NCBI GenBank assembly: GCA_040399325.1
Contig: JBBASJ010000061.1
Coordinates: forward strand, 1 to 11,752
Length of the DNA stretch: 11,752 nt
Direction: 5' to 3'
Source: RGUW01 sp040399325
GTDB taxonomy: Bacteria > Cyanobacteriota > Cyanobacteriia > PCC-6307 > Cyanobiaceae
The notes under the pieces were generated by a model, which saw only the letters and a program-made list of their open reading frames with translations, ran no database searches and was not told the DNA's origin. Positions 1-5,263 of the stretch are shown here, piece after piece. Each line of letters opens with the position of its first letter. The first letter of the stretch is position 1. Both the position numbers and the translations under genes were made by a program.

Positions 1-29
1 TCAAGGATCAATGCCAGCTGGGTCACCAT
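1..29 (-). CDS. Start of a gene running off the left edge (partial)
   Basis: An ATG on the minus strand (29..27) opens a frame that stays open for nine codons to the window edge, reading MVTQLALIL. It overlaps the 3' end of the 131-aa gene by 7 nt (ATGGTGA), the tight overlap expected inside an operon. Too little is present to name a product. By position it would be the next gene of the same minus-strand cluster; a replicative helicase is one guess from the neighbours, with no direct sequence support. Confidence 0.35.
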
Positions 30-418
30 GGCACCCCCTGCAGCAGCGGATTGGTGACCGGTGGCTCTGGCGCTGCCGGCAGCTGGCCGGGCACCGGCTG
101 CGGGTTGAACACGTTGGGGCGCTGCATCCGCTCGGGCAGATCAGCCTTCAGGCCCCAGTCCACACAGGCACGCCCATCACGGTTGCGGTAGACGTAATCC
201 AGCAGCTGCATGTCGAGCGGCTGATCCTCAGGCGGCTTGGGATCGAGGCGCCGCTGGCCGGCGGCATACAGCCAGATCTCACGGGTGAGGTCTTGCTTGG
301 CCTTGGCAGGGAATGTCATCCAGGCCAGGGCCATGGCTGTCTCATCCCATGGTTTGAAGCGCGGCAGCGTGCGGCTCAGGGCCTGCAGGACGGCCGCGAA
401 ATCCTTTTCGGTAATCAT
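23..418 (-). CDS. 131-aa phage protein, possibly replication accessory
   Basis: I do not recognise this protein with certainty. It is complete (ATG at 418, TGA at 25..23) and begins inside the stop of the preceding gene through an ATGA overlap, so the two are probably translationally coupled. Residues 1-50 are predicted helical and rich in W, F and A; the last 30 residues are proline rich (from NVFNPQPVPG onward) and look disordered. A short helical protein after an FW-type domain protein and before another overlapping gene recalls phage helicase loader/inhibitor layouts (G39P-like), but the usual sequence landmarks are not clear, so that is only a suggestion. Coding confidence is good; functional confidence is low. 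Confidence 0.7.
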   Translation of the reverse strand: MITEKDFAAVLQALSRTLPRFKPWDETAMALAWMTFPAKAKQDLTREIWLYAAGQRRLDPKPPEDQPLDMQLLDYVYRNRDGRACVDWGLKADLPERMQRPNVFNPQPVPGQLPAAPEPPVTNPLLQGVPW

Positions 419-1098
419 GCGGCCTCCTCGCTGTTGCCGACCATCGACAGGAAGCTGGCCATCACCTGACGGTCGCGGCTAATCGAATCGACGTAGCCGC
501 CGCCGTTGCCCTGTGCGGCCTTGACTGAGGGCGGATCAAAGACATCCCCCCAACCGCTGGCAATGGCCCGCTCCAGAGCCTCACGACGTTGGTCTGGTGA
601 CCACTGACGCAGCTTGTTGCAGACCCGGTTCCATACCTGTTCAGAGCGGGTACCCTTTTTGACGGCCCAGAACTCCGGCAGCAGCTGCTGGCAGTCCAAC
701 AGGTCATCAGGGATCAGCTCAGGCTCAAGCGTGCGTCGGGTGAAAGGACTGATTTTTTTCCCCCCTGCACCCCCCTTTTTTTTGGGTTCAAGGCCTTGGG
801 TAAGTTCGTCAAAATCCAAAACCTCAACAGCCACCTGCTCATCGCTGAGGGCGTCTGAGGCATTGGATGCAGACCGGCTTAGGTCTGCTTCAGGTGCCGT
901 AGCCACTGAACCAACAGCCGTGAGTGACTGGGTTCCCGCACCGACACGGTACGCGGGTAATCTACTAGCGCTGTCAAGCCCTAGTGTTTGTTGCTCGATT
1001 AGGTCAGCGCAGAACGCAGACAGGGCCTGCCTTTTGGGCTTGCTGGCCAGGATCTGTTCGTACAGATCAGGCTCCAATGTGAGGGTGATTCGTGGCAT
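415..1098 (-). CDS. RHH-domain protein with basic linker and C-terminal FW-type domain
   Basis: A 227-aa protein from ATG at 1098; a TTG five codons upstream is a weaker alternative. Residues 1-37 (MPRITLTLEPDLYEQIL then a helix ending DLIEQQ) fit a ribbon-helix-helix DNA-binding fold: a short beta strand followed by two helices. Residues 40-105 are low complexity. Residues 106-115 are a Lys/Gly linker, KKKGGAGGKK, encoded by long homopolymer runs. Residues 137-185 (QQLLPEFWAVKKGTRSEQVW and the following helix) resemble the FW...Y/KK domain found at the C-terminus of phage replication initiators and helicase loaders. Inferred role: DNA-binding replication accessory or autoregulated regulator. 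A promoter-like TTGACC element with a palindromic spacer lies upstream at 1141-1169. Confidence 0.75.
   Translation of the reverse strand: MPRITLTLEPDLYEQILASKPKRQALSAFCADLIEQQTLGLDSASRLPAYRVGAGTQSLTAVGSVATAPEADLSRSASNASDALSDEQVAVEVLDFDELTQGLEPKKKGGAGGKKISPFTRRTLEPELIPDDLLDCQQLLPEFWAVKKGTRSEQVWNRVCNKLRQWSPDQRREALERAIASGWGDVFDPPSVKAAQGNGGGYVDSISRDRQVMASFLSMVGNSEEAA
753..783. repeat. Perfect homopyrimidine mirror repeat (H-DNA capable)
   Basis: On the plus strand seven T (753-759) and six C (760-765) are followed by TGCA (766-769), then six C (770-775) and eight T (776-783). The arms are mirror images over 13 bases around a 4-nt centre. A polypurine/polypyrimidine mirror repeat is the classical requirement for intramolecular triplex DNA. 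It lies inside the coding sequence of the 227-aa protein and specifies its Lys/Gly linker. Synonymous alternatives for Lys and Gly exist, so the runs are not forced by the protein. Confidence 0.85.
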
Positions 1099-1140
1099 TG
1101 CTCCGTGATGCAAAGTGCTGCAGGGTGCAGCAGCGTGCAG

Positions 1141-1169
1141 AGACTAGCGGCAGCTAGCTGCATGGTCAA
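1141..1169 (-). promoter_or_regulatory. Candidate sigma-70 promoter with palindromic spacer
   Basis: Reading the minus strand, a -35-like TTGACC (1169..1164) is separated by 17 bp from TAGTCT (1146..1141), a poor match to TATAAT at three of six positions. The spacer contains the perfect 12-bp palindrome GCAGCTAGCTGC (1150-1161), where a dimeric repressor would block polymerase. It lies about 45 bp upstream of the ATG at 1098, so it would drive the RHH/linker protein and the genes to its left. The spacing and -35 are good and the -10 is weak. Confidence 0.45.
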
Positions 1170-1187
1170 TACCTCGGCCCCTAGCCG

Positions 1188-1200
1188 CATGGGTCCCATG
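1188..1200. repeat. Short dyad upstream of the candidate promoter
   Basis: CATGGG-T-CCCATG is a perfect 6-bp inverted repeat around one base. It sits about 20 bp upstream of the candidate -35 element of the minus-strand promoter at 1141-1169, a plausible regulator site. No protein can be assigned to it. Confidence 0.4.
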
Positions 1201-1231
1201 GGTTGCAGGGCGCTACCGGTGGTGTGGGCAC

Positions 1232-1255
1232 AAAAAAGCCCCGGTTGTCCGGGGC
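1232..1255 (-). terminator. Rho-independent terminator after the small RHH gene
   Basis: On the minus strand, GCCCCGG (1255..1249), a 4-nt loop ACAA, and CCGGGGC (1244..1238) form a perfect 7-bp GC-rich stem followed by six T (1237..1232). It begins 7 bp after the stop codon of the small RHH gene, so it should end that transcript and separate it from the next minus-strand gene, which has its own promoter candidate. Confidence 0.88.
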
Positions 1256-1261
1256 GGTGGT

Positions 1262-1459
1262 TCAGCCATTGGGCCAGCGTTTGGTGATTGGGTTGGGCTT
1301 GGGATCCAAGGCGTCTAGAGCCACCTCCAGTAGGTAGGCAGCCAGGTTGCTGGTGCTGCGGCCCTCTTCCCCGGAGCGGCGCTCCAGGCGTTGGGCAACG
1401 GCATAGCTGACGGTGATGCAGACCCGTTTAGGTGATCGAAAAGCGGTTGCGGTGGGCAT
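1262..1459 (-). CDS. Small ribbon-helix-helix (CopG/Arc-type) DNA-binding protein
   Basis: A 65-aa protein. The start is placed at ATG 1459 because AGGAG lies 5 nt upstream; a longer frame reaches 1507 but ignores that site. Residues 11-46 (a beta strand around KRVCITVSYA, then helices RLERRSGEEG and STSNLAAYLLEVAL) follow the RHH pattern of strand, helix, turn with Ser, helix. Such proteins bind DNA as dimers of beta strands in the major groove and usually repress their own operons. A perfect 8-bp dyad with CTAG in each arm (1472-1496) lies 12 bp upstream of the start codon, the natural place for such a site. The gene is followed at once by a terminator. Likely a phage regulator; its targets are inferred only. 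Confidence 0.8.
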   Translation of the reverse strand: MPTATAFRSPKRVCITVSYAVAQRLERRSGEEGRSTSNLAAYLLEVALDALDPKPNPITKRWPNG

Positions 1460-1471
1460 CGGTGCTCCTGC

Positions 1472-1496
1472 TGCTAGCCGATTGGGTTGGCTAGCA
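1472..1496. promoter_or_regulatory. Operator-like dyad TGCTAGCC-N9-GGCTAGCA
   Basis: Two perfectly complementary 8-bp arms (1472-1479 and 1489-1496) are separated by 9 bp. The dyad is in the leader of the small RHH gene, overlapping where transcription or ribosome loading would occur. The half-site TGCTAGC recurs as a 14-bp palindrome at 4562-4575. The arrangement suggests an autoregulatory operator; no binding data exist. Confidence 0.5.
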
Positions 1497-1511
1497 AGTA
1501 ACGACACCTTA

Positions 1512-1527
1512 AGCCATGGCTAGTCAA
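1512..1527 (-). promoter_or_regulatory. TTGACT element next to a 10-bp palindrome
   Basis: On the minus strand TTGACT (1527..1522) directly adjoins the palindrome AGCCATGGCT (1512-1521). The arrangement parallels the promoter candidate at 1141-1169, where TTGACC is followed by a palindrome in the spacer. No convincing -10 hexamer is seen at 16-18 bp, so this is a weak candidate for the promoter of the small RHH gene. Confidence 0.25.
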
Positions 1528-1561
1528 GGGTTGATGCCTGGTGCTGCGATGGTGCTGCGGA

Positions 1562-1846
1562 TTAGCGGCAGCGGGTCGCTGCCATTCGCACGTGGGCCTC
1601 GGCAGCAGCCACGTGAGCCAGGGCTGCCTCAAACTCCAATGCAACTGCTTCGGGCAGCTCGTGATGGTCCAGCAAGTACGCAATTAGCTCGGTTACTGAT
1701 TCACGGGCTCCGGCCAGGCAGTCGAGCGGGTTGTCCCCGCTGCCCTGCAGGTTGTCACGAATGACGCGAGCCAGAGGGCGGCGCTTAATTGCGTCAGTTG
1801 TGCCGCTTGACGCAGCGGCGGCTTTGGCTGAAACGGTAGTGTCCAT
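1562..1846 (-). CDS. 94-aa protein of unknown function, divergent from the recombinase
   Basis: I do not recognise the family. Coding is supported by a clean ATG-to-stop frame, alanine-rich helical composition and position in a minus-strand row. The N-terminal 30 residues are Ala/Ser/Lys rich; residues 45-90 are predicted to form two helices (ESVTELIAYLLDHHELPEAV and an Ala-rich helix). The gene starts 84 bp from the recombinase ATG on the opposite strand, so the two probably share a control region containing a long inverted repeat. That placement fits a regulator or directionality factor, but the sequence does not show this. No clear ribosome binding site is present. Confidence 0.6.
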   Translation of the reverse strand: MDTTVSAKAAAASSGTTDAIKRRPLARVIRDNLQGSGDNPLDCLAGARESVTELIAYLLDHHELPEAVALEFEAALAHVAAAEAHVRMAATRCR

Positions 1847-1854
1847 GCGGGTTT

Positions 1855-1888
1855 TCGGGATGTTGGTGGGACGCCAACCCCATCCCGA
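1855..1888. repeat. Long imperfect inverted repeat in the divergent control region
   Basis: TCGGGATG (1855-1862) is perfectly complementary to CATCCCGA (1881-1888). Inside it TTGG (1863-1866) pairs with CCAA (1874-1877), leaving a 7-nt loop and a CCC bulge, giving 12 paired bases over 34 bp. It occupies the 84-bp gap between the divergent 94-aa gene and the recombinase, 8 bp from the 94-aa start. It could be an operator, an mRNA hairpin over the minus-strand leader, or part of an attachment site, since phage attP often adjoins a serine integrase gene. Confidence 0.6.
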
Positions 1889-1897
1889 TGGGATTGG

Positions 1898-1908
1898 CTA
1901 GTTGCTAG
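1898..1908. promoter_or_regulatory. CTAG-TTG-CTAG element upstream of the recombinase
   Basis: Two CTAG tetramers separated by 3 bp lie 22 bp upstream of the recombinase ATG. Related CTAG-NN-CTAG elements occur at 3349, 4564 and 5260. It could be a regulator site overlapping the recombinase promoter; no clear -10/-35 pair is visible here. Confidence 0.35.
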
Positions 1909-1930
1909 AGTAGCCTAAAGCCTGCAATTT

Positions 1931-3352
1931 ATGAGGGTTGGGCTGTACGCCAGGGTCTCCAGTGAGAGCGATGAGCAAGAAAATGCCCTGACCCAGCAAT
2001 TAGATCGACTGCGTGCAGCTGCCGTTGGCCACGAGGCCATCGAGTTTGTCGAGGTGATGTCGGGGACACGGGATGACCGGCCCCAGCTGGCGCGTCTGAT
2101 GGCCGCTTGCCAGCGCGGGGAGCTGGATCGGGTCATCTGCACCCGCCTGGACCGGCTCAGCCGCTCAATGGCCAATGGCGCAGAACTGCTGACCTACTTC
2201 AGCGCGCCTGACACGCCAAGCCTGCTGGCCTTGGACGACTCGCTGGACCTGGCCACGCCGAGCGGGCGGCTGATGGCCAACATCCTGATCAGCTTTGCGG
2301 TGGCTGAGAGCGACCGCCTGAGCGAGCGGGTGCGCCATGGCAAAACCTTTCACCGCAAAAAATTGGTGCCGTTGGGGCCGTATGCCCCGTTTGGCTATCG
2401 CTACAACGATCAACGCGACAACTATGAATTGAATCCAGAGACAGCGCCTCAAGCCAGAGCCTTGGTTGATCGTTTCTTAAAAGAACAAACGATCCGGCCG
2501 CTGTTGCGGGATGCCGTCAAGATACCGGGCTGCAGTTTGCACAATCCCTGCAGTTTTCGTCGGTGGATTGGCAACCCAACGCTGGCTGGTTATCGCGTGT
2601 ATGGCAGAACCTATGCCGTGAGAGATAGCAAGGGAAAATTGACCAAGCGGATGCGGCAACCTTGGGACTGGGCAGAAATTTATCCTGACTGTCATCCGCC
2701 ATTGATTAGCAAAGCGCAGCATCAGCAGATCGTTAAGATCTTGTCTAATCATCGCAACCGAACGCGCAGCGCTTTAAGCCCAAAGTATGTGGGCAAGTTG
2801 ACCGGGCTGGTGTCTTGCGGGAATTGCGGCAGGACGTTGTATTACCAGCACGTTGAAGACAAGACTTACAGGTATTTGTTTTGCCATGGCAACGATTGCG
2901 TTGGCGCCAAAAAAACTAGAATCCGTGCCGACGTGGTGGAAGCCGCGATTTGGCGCGAGCTGCGGCAGTACAAAGAACAATTGCTGGCGCTTGCGCTGGG
3001 CAACCACCCCGACGCTCACGGTGATTGCAGCAGTGAACAAGCGCTGACGCAGCAGATCAAAGAGCTGGAGGCACAAGGCGATCCAGATTTTGCTGAGGCG
3101 ATTGCCAAGAAAAAGGCCCGGCTGGCCAAGTTGATTGAACAGCGGATTACCAGCAAGGTGACAGCGCAGGAGCGCAATGCCATGGAGCAGGCCTTGGCCG
3201 GTGATCACTTCTGGGAGATCGCGCAAGAGGATGCCAGCCGCTGCCGGGCGTTTTTCTCTGAGCTAGTGGAGCGGGTGGTGGTGCGCGGCCATGAAGTGGA
3301 GTCGATCACCCTGAGGCTGCCCAGCGGCGGGGAGGCGTCACCTTGTCGCTAG
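1931..3352 (+). CDS. Large serine site-specific recombinase (XisF-like)
   Basis: A 473-aa serine recombinase, which cuts and rejoins DNA at attachment sites through a phosphoserine intermediate. The N-terminal resolvase domain (1-140) has YARVSS with the catalytic Ser10 and Arg8, the SGTRDDRPQL segment, and LDRLSRS giving the conserved Asp74, Arg75 and Arg78. A recombinase domain follows (about 150-285), then a zinc ribbon with Cys296, Cys299, Cys318 and Cys323, and a charged coiled-coil (about 365-425). Length and order fit large serine integrases; the compact form and opening resemble cyanobacterial XisF, which excises the fdxN element. All key catalytic residues are present, so it is probably active. 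It heads the plus-strand module. No Shine-Dalgarno is seen before the ATG. Whether it is phage integrase or element excisase is unresolved. Confidence 0.92.
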   Translation: MRVGLYARVSSESDEQENALTQQLDRLRAAAVGHEAIEFVEVMSGTRDDRPQLARLMAACQRGELDRVICTRLDRLSRSMANGAELLTYFSAPDTPSLLALDDSLDLATPSGRLMANILISFAVAESDRLSERVRHGKTFHRKKLVPLGPYAPFGYRYNDQRDNYELNPETAPQARALVDRFLKEQTIRPLLRDAVKIPGCSLHNPCSFRRWIGNPTLAGYRVYGRTYAVRDSKGKLTKRMRQPWDWAEIYPDCHPPLISKAQHQQIVKILSNHRNRTRSALSPKYVGKLTGLVSCGNCGRTLYYQHVEDKTYRYLFCHGNDCVGAKKTRIRADVVEAAIWRELRQYKEQLLALALGNHPDAHGDCSSEQALTQQIKELEAQGDPDFAEAIAKKKARLAKLIEQRITSKVTAQERNAMEQALAGDHFWEIAQEDASRCRAFFSELVERVVVRGHEVESITLRLPSGGEASPCR

Positions 3353-3358
3353 TGCTAG
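3349..3358. promoter_or_regulatory. CTAG-TG-CTAG element
   Basis: Two CTAG tetramers spaced by 2 bp overlap the recombinase stop codon (TAG 3350-3352) and lie 25 bp upstream of the next ATG at 3384; another CTAG follows at 3377. The same spacing recurs at 4564 and 5260. A candidate site for a small dimeric DNA-binding protein. Confidence 0.35.
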
Positions 3359-3383
3359 GCTCCCCTCAAGCGACCCCTAGCCC

Positions 3384-4043
3384 ATGGAACCTGACCGCGC
3401 TGCCTACCCCTCGCCCGAGCTGCGGTTGCGGTTTGGCCGCACCTTGACGGCTTGGGTTAATCGCAACGGCTGGATTCACAGCACTCTGCAGGACTGGGGC
3501 CACGAGGCCGGCTTCCCTGCGGTGCGCGACAGCAGCTTCAACAAGCTCCAAAACGGCAAAACGGAGCAGCCCAGCCCGCTGACCTTCATGCAGCTGGCCA
3601 TGGCCAATGAGCGCGTGGCCCAAGGTGATTACAGCGGCGTCGTGGACCGGCGCCTGAAAGACCGGTTGACCGATAGCGAGCCGATCACCACCCCTGAGGG
3701 CATCCCCTGGCGGGCTTCGGACTTTTTCGCCCATTTTGTTGGTGAGCTGGACGGGCCGGAGTGGGCCAACTCCCCAAAGCCCTTAAGCGCTGAGGACGCG
3801 GCCACCCTGAGCGCAGAACACCAGGCCACCTTTGAAGCGATTGCCAAGGCCAAAAGCCTCAGCCCGGCAGTGGCGTGGCGCGAACTGGAGAAGCATTGCA
3901 AGGAGCTGAGCCCGTCGCAGCGCGACCTGCTGCGCAACGTGCTGAGCGGCTGGCATGAATGGACGCCGCAGGAATGGAGCGGATTAGCGGCAGATGGTGG
4001 GGATCCGGTGGCCGATGCGCTAGCGGCCTGGGAGAATGGTTGA
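3384..4043 (+). CDS. 219-aa protein with possible N-terminal helix-turn-helix
   Basis: Not firmly recognised. Residues 14-80 are predicted all-helical, and the segment DSSFNKLQNGKTEQPSPLTF followed by a helix looks like the recognition helix and following turn of an XRE-type DNA-binding domain (Ser at the helix start, then a K..NGK turn). Residues 105-219 are acidic and helical; a middle stretch at 128-180 is Ala/Glu rich, and the C-terminus has a WHEWTPQEW Trp-rich motif. The gene lies directly after the recombinase with a 31-bp gap containing CTAG elements, and before the annealing protein. Possible roles are repressor, recombination directionality factor or replication accessory. Coding confidence is high; function is tentative. 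Confidence 0.75.
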   Translation: MEPDRAAYPSPELRLRFGRTLTAWVNRNGWIHSTLQDWGHEAGFPAVRDSSFNKLQNGKTEQPSPLTFMQLAMANERVAQGDYSGVVDRRLKDRLTDSEPITTPEGIPWRASDFFAHFVGELDGPEWANSPKPLSAEDAATLSAEHQATFEAIAKAKSLSPAVAWRELEKHCKELSPSQRDLLRNVLSGWHEWTPQEWSGLAADGGDPVADALAAWENG

Positions 4044-4046
4044 CAG

Positions 4047-4069
4047 CTAGCGGACCCTAGTCTTAGGGT
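4047..4069. promoter_or_regulatory. CTAG pair and hairpin upstream of the annealing-protein gene
   Basis: CTAGCGGACCCTAG (4047-4060) holds two CTAG tetramers at 10-bp spacing, as in CTAGCGGCAGCTAG at 1144-1157. Its right part forms a stem ACCCTA (4054-4059)/TAGGGT (4064-4069) with a 4-nt loop. It sits 4 bp after one stop codon and 43 bp before the next start, in the largest gap of this part of the module. There is no U-run, so it is not a convincing terminator. Confidence 0.35.
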
Positions 4070-4112
4070 GCAGGGAGCGCCGCGACCGATCCGGCGCCCG
4101 ATACCCGCACCC

Positions 4113-4823
4113 ATGACTGAGACCGTCCCAATTTCGGGGATCCCGAATCTGGGAGGTGTCATCACGCCCGATGACATCTCCAGCAAAGGCACCGGCAGCT
4201 ATGCCGCTGACTATGTGAACTGGGCCCGCATTGCTCACCTGTTGCACGTCCATGCACCGGGTTGGCAGTTTGCGCTGCGCCAAACCGCCGAAGGGCACCA
4301 CATCTGGACCGCGCCCGATGGCAGTGGCTATGTGGTGGGCTACTTCATCAACGCCGGCCAGCAGACCCCGGACTTTCCGCAGGCCTGCATGGACAACCGC
4401 AACAACCCGATTCCAGCGGAGCGGATCACCGCTCGGGTGCTGACCGACACGCACCGCCGCTGCCTGTGCACGGCTGCCGCGTTCACCTTTGGCCTCGGCT
4501 ATGAGCTGTGGGCGCGGGTGGAGATCGAGAACCCCATGCGCGAAGAAGACACGGCATCGACTGCTAGCGCTAGCAAGCCTGCAGTTGTGAAGCCTGTCGC
4601 CAAGAAGCTGGGCGCCAGCGTCCTCACCAGCGAACAGGTTCAGGAGCTGGTCAATGCCGTGCTGAAGGTCAATGAAACGCAACGCGCTGCGGTGATCAAG
4701 GCTTTTCAGCAGCGCTTTGAGCTGCCCGCCGACAAAAAGGCAGCTGATTACATCAAGACCACTGAGCACCGCGACTTTTTGATGCAGAAACTGCATGAAA
4801 TCCAGACACCCGCAACCGCATGA
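4113..4823 (+). CDS. Sak3-like (DUF1071-type) single-strand annealing protein
   Basis: A 236-aa protein from ATG 4113; an in-frame ATG at 4068 would add a Pro/Arg-rich tail and is less likely. Residues 28-145 match the DUF1071/Sak3 pattern: DYVNWARIAHLLHVHAPGW, an aromatic strand, GSGYVVGYFI, the MDNRNNPI motif at 93-100, a TDTHRRCLCTAAAF helix and the FGLGYELWA ending. Sak3 proteins are phage recombinases that anneal complementary single strands during replication-linked recombination and work with SSB. Residues 148-165 are an Ala/Ser/Lys linker and 170-230 a helical tail (LTSEQVQELVNAVLKVNETQ). The SSB-like gene four ORFs downstream fits this role. Assignment is by motif pattern, not by search. 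Confidence 0.78.
   Translation: MTETVPISGIPNLGGVITPDDISSKGTGSYAADYVNWARIAHLLHVHAPGWQFALRQTAEGHHIWTAPDGSGYVVGYFINAGQQTPDFPQACMDNRNNPIPAERITARVLTDTHRRCLCTAAAFTFGLGYELWARVEIENPMREEDTASTASASKPAVVKPVAKKLGASVLTSEQVQELVNAVLKVNETQRAAVIKAFQQRFELPADKKAADYIKTTEHRDFLMQKLHEIQTPATA
4562..4575. repeat. 14-bp perfect palindrome with two CTAG tetramers
   Basis: TGCTAGCGCTAGCA is a perfect palindrome inside the annealing-protein gene, encoding part of the low-complexity linker (ASA within TASASK). Its half-site TGCTAGC is the same as the arms of the dyad at 1472-1496. It may be a regulator site embedded in a coding region that tolerates change. Confidence 0.5.
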
Positions 4824-5040
4824 CGACATCCACGCTGCTCTCGCGGCTGTATCCCGAGCCATCGCCACCGTCGAGTCTGTCGAACACGACGCTTATGCAG
4901 ATGCTGCATTCGATGCCCGTATCACCGCCTACGGCAACCACTGCGCTCAACGCGCTCTATTGCAGCAGGCACGATCCTTGCTTGCCCTATTGGCCCGATC
5001 CTTATCTGCACCGGGTGTGCTGGGTGCTGATCAACGCTGA
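4795..5040 (+). CDS. Small helical protein overlapping the annealing-protein gene
   Basis: An 81-aa frame, unrecognised. It overlaps the 3' end of the annealing-protein gene by 29 nt and the start of the next gene. Two frames are open here. This one shows the G-rich first codon positions and Ala/Asp/Val/Leu helical composition typical of coding sequence (for example IHAALAAVSRAIATVESVEH), while the competing frame from ATG 4820 is Pro/Ser/Thr rich until about 4980, as expected from out-of-frame reading. Against it, the competing frame begins with an ATGA overlap and has more G/C at third positions. I favour this frame up to about 5000 with moderate confidence. No ribosome binding site is clear. 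Confidence 0.5.
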   Translation: MKSRHPQPHDDIHAALAAVSRAIATVESVEHDAYADAAFDARITAYGNHCAQRALLQQARSLLALLARSLSAPGVLGADQR

Positions 5041-5263
5041 GGGCCAGTATCTGGCCGACATCAACGGCACGACTATGCACTTTGTGCATAGCGCCAATGA
5101 AGTGCCGATTGAACACCGGTTCTGCACGTTTGAGCGGGCTAAGTCGGCGTGGGTTCAACTAAGGCAGCCGCTGCTGTTGCAGGATCACAGCATTGCAATC
5201 AAGCCGGTTGATTTTTACGCCCATCGCTCCGCTCCCACCGCTTGGTGCGCCTGTGATGACTAG
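4982..5263 (+). CDS. Small protein of unknown function (start uncertain)
   Basis: About 93 aa if the TTG at 4982 is used (AGG lies 8 nt before it); GTG at 5015 or 5024, ATG at 4913, or ATG at 4820 with an ATGA overlap would give 82, 79, 116 or 147 aa. The part from about residue 12 (RVCWVLINAEGQYLADI) to the end looks like a genuine small globular alpha/beta protein, with the segment FCTFERAKSAWVQLRQPLLL typical of a short domain. The stop TAG (5261-5263) overlaps the next start (ATG 5256) by 8 nt, supporting operon membership. I do not recognise a family. Confidence 0.55.
   Translation: MPYWPDPYLHRVCWVLINAEGQYLADINGTTMHFVHSANEVPIEHRFCTFERAKSAWVQLRQPLLLQDHSIAIKPVDFYAHRSAPTAWCACDD

Noticed and set aside
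999..1231. Open frames crossing the region upstream of the 227-aa gene on both strands
   Set aside because: They overlap the well-supported RHH gene or the promoter region, contain Cys/Ser/Arg-rich strings, and have no start signals.
4054..4069. ACCCTA/TAGGGT hairpin as a terminator after the 219-aa gene
   Set aside because: The stem is short and no T-run follows on the plus strand. It is better seen as a possible regulatory dyad.
4820..4981. Reading the frame from ATG 4820 as the N-terminus of the gene ending at 5263
   Set aside because: The stretch is Pro/Ser/Thr rich with few G at first codon positions, while the other frame looks coding. The ATGA overlap keeps it possible, so it is recorded as an alternative start rather than used.
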